Source: Ruminococcus sp. CAG:382
GTDB taxonomy: Bacteria; Bacillota; Clostridia; Oscillospirales; CAG-382
Assembly: GCA_000433115.1 (NCBI GenBank)
Contig: FR892197.1
Coordinates: 1 to 5,449, forward strand
Direction: 5' to 3'
DNA: 5,449 nt
Shown here: positions 1 through 5,033 of the stretch, one piece after another
How the letters are laid out: each line of letters opens with the position of its first letter
Numbering within the stretch: the stretch's first letter is position 1
Made by a program: the position numbers and the translations under genes
The notes under the pieces: generated by a model
Databases searched by the model: none
What the model was told of the DNA's origin: nothing
Seen by the model: only the letters and a program-made list of their open reading frames with translations

Positions 1-635
1 TTCTGAGAGACTGCGCGGGATCTTCTGAGGTCGCCCTTGCGCTGAGGACCGTCGAGGATCATCTGGTCGCCGGTGTAAGCGTGGATGGTGCTCATGATAC
101 CGGACTGGATGGGAGCGTAATCATTAAGAGCCTTAGCCATAGGAGCGAGGCAGTTGGTGGTGCAGGAAGCAGCGGAGATAATCTGGTCGTCCTTGGTGAG
201 GGTCTTTTCGTTGACATTGAAAACGATGGTCTTCAGGTCATTGCCTGCAGGAGCGGAGATAACAACCTTCTTTGCGCCTGCGTTGATATGAGCCATGGAC
301 TTTTCCTTGGAAGTATAGAAACCGGTGCATTCGAGAACGACGTCAACATCGAGCTGACCCCAGGGGCAGTCTGCTGCATTCTTTTCAGCATAGATTCTGA
401 TTTCCTTACCGTCAACGATGATGGAATTTTCGGTAGCTTCAACGGTGTGCTTGTTTTCGCCGATACGACCGAGGTAAGAACCCTGAGCGGTATCATACTT
501 GAGAAGATGAGCGAGCATTGCGGGGCTGGTGAGGTCGTTGATAGCGACGACTTCATAGCCTTCAGCGCCGAACATCTGGCGGAAAGCGAGACGACCGATG
601 CGGCCGAAACCATTAATTGCAACTTTTACGGACAT
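1..635 (-). CDS. gap: Glyceraldehyde-3-phosphate dehydrogenase, type I (C-terminal part missing)
   Basis: Glycolytic enzyme of the cytoplasm that oxidatively phosphorylates glyceraldehyde-3-phosphate to 1,3-bisphosphoglycerate using NAD+. The 211 visible residues hold the Rossmann start INGFGRIGR (residues 7-15) and AIND with Asp34, the acid that normally favours NAD over NADP. They also hold the catalytic segment SCTTNCLAP with nucleophile Cys158, and His185 in STIHAYTGDQ, the expected partner of that cysteine. The S-loop stretch DGPQRKGDLRRSR ends near the edge. About 125 residues of a usual 330-340 lie beyond position 1. The ATG at 635 is fixed by GGAGG 8 bases upstream and by the conserved N-terminus. 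Lysine is coded AAG 13 times and AAA once, a bias typical of highly expressed genes. The gene follows a 158-base gap with its own promoter, so it is probably transcribed separately from the operon upstream. Identification is very secure; NAD preference is inferred from Asp34. Confidence 0.98.
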   Translation of the reverse strand, partial: MSVKVAINGFGRIGRLAFRQMFGAEGYEVVAINDLTSPAMLAHLLKYDTAQGSYLGRIGENKHTVEATENSIIVDGKEIRIYAEKNAADCPWGQLDVDVVLECTGFYTSKEKSMAHINAGAKKVVISAPAGNDLKTIVFNVNEKTLTKDDQIISAASCTTNCLAPMAKALNDYAPIQSGIMSTIHAYTGDQMILDGPQRKGDLRRSRAVSQ

Positions 636-643
636 TTTATTTT

Positions 644-648
644 CCTCC
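644..648 (-). promoter_or_regulatory. Ribosome binding site of gap
   Basis: GGAGG on the minus strand ends 8 bases before the gap ATG. It is the strongest Shine-Dalgarno site in the window, in keeping with a highly expressed glycolytic gene, and it fixes the start codon. Its outermost base is also the last base of a perfect 14-base palindrome. Confidence 0.9.
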
Positions 649-661
649 AATAATATTATTG
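648..661. repeat. Perfect 14-base palindrome beside the gap ribosome binding site
   Basis: CAATAATATTATTG reads the same on both strands. It lies inside the predicted gap leader, between the likely transcription start (about 675) and the ATG, and shares one base with GGAGG. It could be a protein-binding operator or form a weak A/U hairpin in the mRNA next to the ribosome binding site. AT-rich sequence makes chance palindromes easier, so function is only a suggestion. Confidence 0.5.
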
Positions 662-682
662 CTGATTTTTTCAATCCGTCTT

Positions 683-711
683 ATTTTATAACACTTGCTC
701 CGAAAAAACAA
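683..711 (-). promoter_or_regulatory. Predicted housekeeping promoter of gap
   Basis: On the minus strand TTGTTT (711-706) and TAAAAT (688-683) are separated by exactly 17 bases, matching five and five of the six sigma-70/sigma-A consensus positions. An overlapping reading of the -10 is TATAAA (690-685) preceded by TGT, which is an extended -10 arrangement. Transcription would start near 676-675, giving a leader of about 40 bases ending in a strong ribosome binding site. Position and quality both fit gap; it has not been tested. Confidence 0.7.
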
Positions 712-720
712 GAGCTTTTC

Positions 721-742
721 TGTAAAAAAGGAAGATTTTACA
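721..742. repeat. 22-base interrupted palindrome upstream of gap promoter
   Basis: TGTAAAA, eight bases, then TTTTACA: both 7-base arms match perfectly. It ends about 10 bases upstream of the predicted -35 of gap, a position suited to a transcription factor site. No T-run follows on the minus strand, so it is a poor intrinsic terminator. It has no match I recognise to the CggR, Rex or CcpA operators. Confidence 0.5.
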
Positions 743-766
743 TTTTAGATAAATTTGTCGAGTCAA
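737..766 (-). promoter_or_regulatory. Possible weaker second promoter for gap
   Basis: TTGACT (766-761) and TGTAAA (742-737) on the minus strand are 18 bases apart. The -35 is close to consensus, but the -10 matches only four of six positions. Each hexamer overlaps one of the two 22-base palindromes, so a protein bound there could compete with RNA polymerase. This is weaker than the proximal promoter and may be chance. Confidence 0.25.
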
Positions 767-783
767 AGGAATGTTCTTTTGAC
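762..783. repeat. 22-base interrupted palindrome just after the radical SAM gene
   Basis: GTCAAA, ten bases, then TTTGAC: 6-base perfect arms, with three further symmetric pairs inside after one mismatch. It begins 10 bases beyond the stop of the radical SAM gene. As RNA it could form a hairpin, but it is AT-rich and followed by TCGACAAATTT rather than a run of U, so it is a weak terminator candidate at best. Its centre is about 41 bases, near four helical turns, from the centre of the similar palindrome at 721-742. Confidence 0.4.
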
Positions 784-793
784 GTATATTTTG

Positions 794-1396
794 TCAGTCA
801 AGCTCCCTTACGCGAAGCTTGCCGCCGTATTTTTCGGCGAGAACGCGGCATTTTTCGATATCCTCGTCGGGAATCGTCGTACGTACGACGGAGAATATGA
901 CCTCCGGAACGTGCTTTGAAGCGCAGAGACCGAAGTCAAGTACCGCTTGATATGCTGCCTCGCCGTAAGCGGGCTTGCAAACCTCGGCATAGCTTTCGGC
1001 GTCGGCTGTGTTCATGCTTATCGACACGATGTCAACGATGCCCTCAAACATGGGCGTTATATCCCGGCCGTGAATGAGGTTGCTCTGCCCGTTGGTGTTG
1101 ATACGTATCGGCAGGGAACACATTGCTTTGATGCCTCTTGCGACCTCGCAGAGCTCTTCGATGCGTATTGTGGGTTCACCGTAGCCGCAGAAAACGACCT
1201 CGTTGTATTTTGAAAAGTCATATTTTCCGAGGTCGTCAAGAACCTCTTTGGCAGTCGGCTCCCTGTCGAGCCAGAGCGAATCGGAACCGTAAACTCCGGC
1301 GCCTTCATTTCTGATGCAGAAGGTGCAGTGGTTTGTGCAACGGTTTGTAAGATTGATATAGATACCGTTTCTCACGGTATAAGTGTAATTGTTCAT
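794..1396 (-). CDS. TatD-associated radical SAM protein, function unknown
   Basis: A 200-residue radical S-adenosylmethionine enzyme consisting of the core domain only. Near the N-terminus CTNHCTFC supplies the CxxxCxxC cysteines (20, 24, 27) that bind the 4Fe-4S cluster. FCGYGEPT (69-76) is the SAM-binding GGEP-type motif, and RINTNGQ (98-104) and DIVSISMNT (122-130) are the next barrel strands seen in the family. It ends near 200 with no SPASM or twitch domain, so no auxiliary cluster is expected. Size, motifs and position directly after tatD match the group described as TatD family-associated radical SAM proteins, whose substrate is not known to me. The ATG is 3 bases after the tatD stop and has only a poor ribosome site, so translation is probably coupled. 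It is the last gene of the operon. Radical SAM membership is very secure; the reaction is unknown. Confidence 0.93.
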   Translation of the reverse strand: MNNYTYTVRNGIYINLTNRCTNHCTFCIRNEGAGVYGSDSLWLDREPTAKEVLDDLGKYDFSKYNEVVFCGYGEPTIRIEELCEVARGIKAMCSLPIRINTNGQSNLIHGRDITPMFEGIVDIVSISMNTADAESYAEVCKPAYGEAAYQAVLDFGLCASKHVPEVIFSVVRTTIPDEDIEKCRVLAEKYGGKLRVRELD

Positions 1397-1399
1397 ATG

Positions 1400-2143
1400 T
1401 CAGATCCCGAAAAGAGCCGCCGCGTTTGCGTCGGTGAGTCTTTCAATTTCTTCCGGAGAAACGCCGCGTATTTCCGCAATGCGCTCTGCCGTGTATTTTG
1501 TAAGTGACGAATCGTTTCTTTTGCCGCGAAACGGTGTCGGTGCGAGATACGGACAGTCGGTCTCGACCATGAAGCCGCCGTCGTCGACCGTTCTGCATGC
1601 TTCAACTGTTTTCACGGCGTTTTTAAAGGTGACAACGCCCGAAAACGAAATACATAACCCCGCTCTGCGGAGGATTTTTGCCGTTTCTGCCGAGCCGGAG
1701 AATGAATGGAAAACTCCCCTCACACCGCTGTGCGCAAGCACTGCGTCAACTGAATCCGCGTGTGCGTCACGGTCGTGTATGACGACCGGCTTGCCGTATT
1801 TCACTGCAAGGTAAAGCTGGCGGTTGAAGATTTCTTTCTGTATATCTCTCGGCGGTTCGTCGTAATGGTAATCCAATCCGATCTCGCCGATGCCGACGCA
1901 TTTCGGATGAGAAAGCAGCGGCACGAGCCAGCTTTCGAAATCTTCGCATACGGCGGCATATTCGGGGTGAACGCCTGCGGTGAAATATATATTTTCATAT
2001 TTTTCCGCAAGCGCACGGGCTTTTTCGGACGATATCCTGTCACAGCCCGCATTGATAATTTTCATGTACGACAGCGAAGCAAGCAGCTCCTCACGGTCGC
2101 CGTCAAACCTCGCGTCGTCGTAATGTGCATGTATATCGGTCAT
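1400..2143 (-). CDS. tatD: TatD family metal-dependent hydrolase (DNase/deacylase type)
   Basis: Cytoplasmic TIM-barrel hydrolase of 247 residues, close to the usual 250-265. Expected metal ligands are all visible: His5 and His7 in DIHAHYDD, Glu87 in GIGEIGLDYH, His123 in VVIHDRDA, His146 in VFHSFSG and Asp196 in ETDCPYLAP. Family members act as 3'-5' exonucleases or DNases, and some are reported to remove D-amino acids from tRNA; the sequence does not decide between these. The protein is not part of Tat secretion despite the name. I place the start at the ATG at 2143, because the conserved HxH begins at residue 5 and the frame upstream of it runs back into the preceding gene as unrelated sequence. 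It begins 2 bases after the 96-residue gene and sits downstream of metG, as yabD follows metS in Bacillus. The stop is followed 3 bases later by the radical SAM start. Confidence 0.95.
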   Translation of the reverse strand: MTDIHAHYDDARFDGDREELLASLSYMKIINAGCDRISSEKARALAEKYENIYFTAGVHPEYAAVCEDFESWLVPLLSHPKCVGIGEIGLDYHYDEPPRDIQKEIFNRQLYLAVKYGKPVVIHDRDAHADSVDAVLAHSGVRGVFHSFSGSAETAKILRRAGLCISFSGVVTFKNAVKTVEACRTVDDGGFMVETDCPYLAPTPFRGKRNDSSLTKYTAERIAEIRGVSPEEIERLTDANAAALFGI

Positions 2144-2145
2144 GG

Positions 2146-2436
2146 TCAGTTCTTCTTTATACGGTAATTGGCTCCGGTGTAAATACTGTATCCCGTTTCG
2201 ATTCTGAAGACCTCGTCTCCGCCCGGTGCAACGCAAAGCGCAGGGCTTTCGGCATATCCGAGCGGCGACAGTGCGCCGACTTTCAGTGTGACCTCGCCGT
2301 TGTCAACGGGAACGGAGAGCGTCTGTCCGTTTGCTATTTTGATGCTACGAAGACCCAACGCATCGCTTATCGTGATCGAATACGGCTTGTTTGAATTCAC
2401 GAAATGCTTTTTTCGTTTTATGCTGAAATTACGCAT
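2146..2436 (-). CDS. Small conserved-context protein of unknown function (96 aa)
   Basis: I do not recognise this protein. It starts with a basic stretch (RNFSIKRKKHF, residues 2-12) and then shows alternating hydrophobic and polar residues, for example SITISDA, SIKIANGQTLSVPVD and EVTLKVGAL. This predicts an all-beta, possibly Ig-like or jelly-roll small domain. There is no signal peptide, membrane segment or conserved metal or catalytic motif; the single cysteine is at about residue 68. It looks genuine because it fills the space between metG and tatD almost exactly: it starts 4 bases after the metG stop and stops 2 bases before the tatD start, in the same direction. The ribosome site is weak, so translation probably depends on coupling from metG. 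It could be a small regulatory or structural accessory protein; no function can be assigned. Confidence 0.75.
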   Translation of the reverse strand: MRNFSIKRKKHFVNSNKPYSITISDALGLRSIKIANGQTLSVPVDNGEVTLKVGALSPLGYAESPALCVAPGGDEVFRIETGYSIYTGANYRIKKN

Positions 2437-2440
2437 TGCT

Positions 2441-4345
2441 TCAGCGTACCTTCGAACCGACGGGAACCGAGTCGTCTATGAATACGACTTTGACGTCGTC
2501 CTCGCCGGATGCAAGTATCATTCCCTCGCTCTTCACGCCCCTGAGCATTGCGGGCTTGAGGTTTTCGACGAGTATGATTTTCTTTCCGACAAGATCGTCC
2601 GGCTTATAGAACTTTGCGATACCGGAAGCTACGGTGCGCGTTTCGCTTCCGATGTCGACCGACAGCTTAAGAAGCTTGTCGGACTTGGGGACGGGTTCGC
2701 AGGCGACGACCTTGCCGACAACAAGTGAGACCTTTGCAAAGTCCTCGATATCAATCTTGCCCTCAAGCGCTTTCTTTTCCTTTTCTTCGGCTTCCTTTGC
2801 AAGCTGTTTGTCGAATTCGGCTTTGTCGATGCGTGCAAAGAGCTTGCCGCATTCGCCGACGGTGTTACCCGCAAAATCGCATTTGAAATTTGCAAGTTTG
2901 TCAAGCGATGTGTCAAAACCGAACAGCTTTGCGACGTTTTCTGCGGTTGTGGGCATATAGGGAGTAAACAGCGTCGTTGCGGTGCGTATGCCTTCAACAA
3001 GGTACGCCATAACGTTTTGCAGACGTTCGCGCTTGCTTTCATCCTTTGCCAGCATCCACGGAGTGGTATCGTCAATGTATTTGTTGCATGCCTTGAGCAG
3101 AGCGATTATATGCGTTGCGGCGTCGGAAAGATAGTATTTGTCAAGCAGATCATATGCCGCTTTTGCCTCCGCTCTGACGGTTTCGATGAGCGCGGTGTCA
3201 ACTTCCTCATTCGCAGACGGAGCGGGGATGATACCGCCGAAATACTGTTTGATCATGGAAGCGGTGCGGCTCACAAGGTTGCCGTATATGTTCGCAAGGT
3301 CAATGTTTGTACGGCTTATAATCGCGTCGTAGGAAATGTTGCCGTCGTTCTGATAGCCCATTTCGGAAAGAAGATAATACCGTATCGCATCAAGCCCGAA
3401 CATCCTCACAAGGTCGTCACCGTAAAGCATATTGCCCTTGGATTTGCTCATTTTGTCATTGTTCATGAGAAGCCACGGGTGCCCGAGAACCTTCTTGGGA
3501 AGCGGCTCACCGAGTGCCATCAGAATGATGGGCCAGTAAATTGTGTGGAACCGCACGATATCCTTGCCGATTACATGCAGGTCGGCGGGCCACAGTTTAT
3601 TGTAAAGCTCCGACTTGTGGTCGGGGTCATAGCCGATTGCCGTGATATAATTGGAAAGTGCGTCAATCCAGACATAAATAACGTGTTTGGGGTCAAATTC
3701 GACGGGAACGCCCCATGTGAACGTGGAACGCGAAACGCAGAGATCCTGAAGCCCCGGCTTGATGAAGTTGTTTATCATCTCGTTGCGGCGTGAAACGGGC
3801 GTGATAAAATCGGGATTCTGCTCATAATATTCAATCAGCCTGTCGGCATACTTCGAAAGGCGGAGGAAATAGGCTTCCTCATGTGATTTTGTCAGCTTTG
3901 CGCCGCAGTCGGGACAGCAGCCGTCGACCGCCTGTGATTCCGTCCAGAACGATTCGCAAGGTGTGCAGTACCAGCCTTCGTAGCTTGATTTGTAAATGTC
4001 GCCCTGCTCATAGAGCTTTGTGAATATTTTTGAAACCGCTTTTTCGTGGTATTCGTCGGTAGTGCGGATGAATTTGTCGTAGCTTGCACCGAAAAGATCC
4101 CACATACGGCGTATTTCCCCTGCGACCTCATCAACATACTGCTTCGGTGTGACGCCCTTGGCTTCAGCCTTCTGCTGTATCTTGATACCGTGTTCATCTG
4201 TGCCGGTGAGGAAGAAAACGTCGTATCCCTGCATTCGTCTGAACCGAGCGATGGCGTCCGTAAGAACGATTTCGAAAACGTTGCCGATGTGCGGCTTGCT
4301 CGATGTGTAGGCGATAGCTGTGGTCAAATAAAATTTTTCTTTCAT
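2441..4345 (-). CDS. metG: Methionyl-tRNA synthetase with C-terminal tRNA-binding domain
   Basis: Class I aminoacyl-tRNA synthetase of 634 residues that charges tRNA-Met with methionine in the cytoplasm. The catalytic Rossmann domain shows HIGN (19-22) as the HIGH signature and KMSKS (298-302). A zinc-knob insertion lies between them, with CTPC (127-130) and CPDC (144-147). YVWIDALSNY (224-233) and KDIVRFHTIYWP (261-272) are typical MetRS segments. The helical anticodon-binding domain follows, including NKYIDDTTPW (421-430). A charged linker (about 508-530) then leads to a Trbp111/EMAP-like OB-fold tRNA-binding domain (about 531-634). The open frame runs upstream to 4924, but the ATG at 4345 is right. 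The protein then begins MKEKFYLTTAIAY, as in the family, and AAGGAG lies 8 bases upstream. Its ATG overlaps the TGA of the membrane gene (ATGA). Full length with no missing key residue. Confidence 0.98.
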   Translation of the reverse strand: MKEKFYLTTAIAYTSSKPHIGNVFEIVLTDAIARFRRMQGYDVFFLTGTDEHGIKIQQKAEAKGVTPKQYVDEVAGEIRRMWDLFGASYDKFIRTTDEYHEKAVSKIFTKLYEQGDIYKSSYEGWYCTPCESFWTESQAVDGCCPDCGAKLTKSHEEAYFLRLSKYADRLIEYYEQNPDFITPVSRRNEMINNFIKPGLQDLCVSRSTFTWGVPVEFDPKHVIYVWIDALSNYITAIGYDPDHKSELYNKLWPADLHVIGKDIVRFHTIYWPIILMALGEPLPKKVLGHPWLLMNNDKMSKSKGNMLYGDDLVRMFGLDAIRYYLLSEMGYQNDGNISYDAIISRTNIDLANIYGNLVSRTASMIKQYFGGIIPAPSANEEVDTALIETVRAEAKAAYDLLDKYYLSDAATHIIALLKACNKYIDDTTPWMLAKDESKRERLQNVMAYLVEGIRTATTLFTPYMPTTAENVAKLFGFDTSLDKLANFKCDFAGNTVGECGKLFARIDKAEFDKQLAKEAEEKEKKALEGKIDIEDFAKVSLVVGKVVACEPVPKSDKLLKLSVDIGSETRTVASGIAKFYKPDDLVGKKIILVENLKPAMLRGVKSEGMILASGEDDVKVVFIDDSVPVGSKVR

Positions 4346-4992
4346 TTGGGATACTCCTTGTTGGTTGTATTCGAATATATTATTGAAGACAAAGTGAAAT
4401 GAGGTATCAGCACCGCAAGCCAGAGTCCTTTGGTCGGAAAGCAAAGGAAAAGCTGAAACGCGAACATTGAGGTAAAACGCAGATACTGCGGTCTGATACA
4501 GCCGAATGCGGCATGGGCTGCGGCAAGGCATATTCCTGCCGCACCGAAGCATATCGACAGCACCTCGCAGACAAGCGAAAACATCATGTCTGCATGAAAG
4601 GTGTACGGGATGAAATATATAATAACGGAAGGGAGCAGACATAAAAATATCCGCAGCACGGTATTTGTCAGAAAATAAACGGGGCGCGCGAAAGCTGCCT
4701 GCGGTATGAGTATGAAGCAGCGCTTTCCTGTTCGGTAAAATCCGCAAACGAAAGCTTTGAAGCCGCGACAGGCAAGGAAGAAGGAAAAAACGGTCAAAAA
4801 ACCGAAAAACACTTCTGCTGTCAGGAAAAATGACGTCCCGCGCCATATGACGGCAATGAAAAGGCAGGGAAGAAAACAGAGAATAAAAGCGAAATATACG
4901 GTGAAAAAGTTGTCCGCAAGCCACAAAAAAGCCTGCTTTTTTGCGCTTTTGACTCTGTCGTATTCAGCATGAGATATCGGTGTGAACGGCAT
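4342..4992 (-). CDS. Multi-pass membrane protein of unknown function
   Basis: I do not recognise this 216-residue protein. After a polar, basic N-terminus (about 1-26, with KSAKKQ) it has five or six hydrophobic segments. They lie at about 29-50, 55-76, 108-130, 136-163 and 174-205, the last possibly two. A basic loop (about 84-92, FYRTGKRC) separates the second and third. It is rich in Phe and has many cysteines but no recognisable transport, protease or enzyme motif. I chose the ATG at 4992 because AAGGAAG lies 9 bases upstream. An alternative ATG at 5034 would add 14 residues and overlap the tadA stop as TAATG, but has no ribosome site. Its stop overlaps the metG start by four bases (ATGA), so the two are translationally coupled. 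It lies between tadA and metG, which may reflect only shared transcription. Coding status is well supported; role unknown. Confidence 0.82.
   Translation of the reverse strand: MPFTPISHAEYDRVKSAKKQAFLWLADNFFTVYFAFILCFLPCLFIAVIWRGTSFFLTAEVFFGFLTVFSFFLACRGFKAFVCGFYRTGKRCFILIPQAAFARPVYFLTNTVLRIFLCLLPSVIIYFIPYTFHADMMFSLVCEVLSICFGAAGICLAAAHAAFGCIRPQYLRFTSMFAFQLFLCFPTKGLWLAVLIPHFTLSSIIYSNTTNKEYPK
4354..4359 (-). promoter_or_regulatory. Ribosome binding site that fixes the metG start
   Basis: AAGGAG on the minus strand, 8 bases before the ATG at 4345, lies inside the last codons of the membrane gene. It rules out the much longer upstream reading of the metG frame and suggests metG can start independently as well as by coupling. 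Confidence 0.85.
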
Positions 4993-5001
4993 AATGATAC
5001 A

Positions 5002-5008
5002 CTTCCTT
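5002..5008 (-). promoter_or_regulatory. Ribosome binding site of the membrane protein gene
   Basis: AAGGAAG on the minus strand, 9 bases before the ATG at 4992. This site decides between the two possible starts (4992 and 5034). It sits in the loop of a potential 6-base-pair hairpin, GATACA (5022-5017) with TGTATC (5001-4996). Confidence 0.7.
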
Positions 5009-5033
5009 TCGGGATATGTATCTGCCGCAGGCA

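Noticed and set aside
81..653. 190-codon open frame on the plus strand opposite gap
   Set aside because: It lies antisense to a clear gap gene, has no recognisable domain and no ribosome binding site of note; it is a product of the biased codon use of gap.
721..742. Intrinsic terminator for the operon
   Set aside because: The stem is almost entirely A/T and no U-tract follows it on the minus strand; the T-run is inside the hairpin itself.
636..793. Rex, CggR or CcpA operator before gap
   Set aside because: I looked for TTGT-N10-ACAA-like Rex sites, CGGGAC CggR repeats and cre-type boxes and found no acceptable match; the palindromes present have different half-sites.
2144..2236. Upstream extension of tatD by 31 residues
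   Set aside because: It overlaps the 96-aa gene and precedes the conserved HxH motif with unrelated sequence; the ATG at 2143 gives the normal family length.
3017..3793. 258-codon open frame on the plus strand opposite metG
   Set aside because: It is antisense to the most conserved part of MetRS (KMSKS region included), and its translation shows no family features.
4346..4924. In-frame upstream extension of metG adding about 193 residues
   Set aside because: The extension overlaps the membrane gene in another frame and reads as Arg/Cys/Phe-rich nonsense. The family N-terminus and a ribosome site place the start at 4345.
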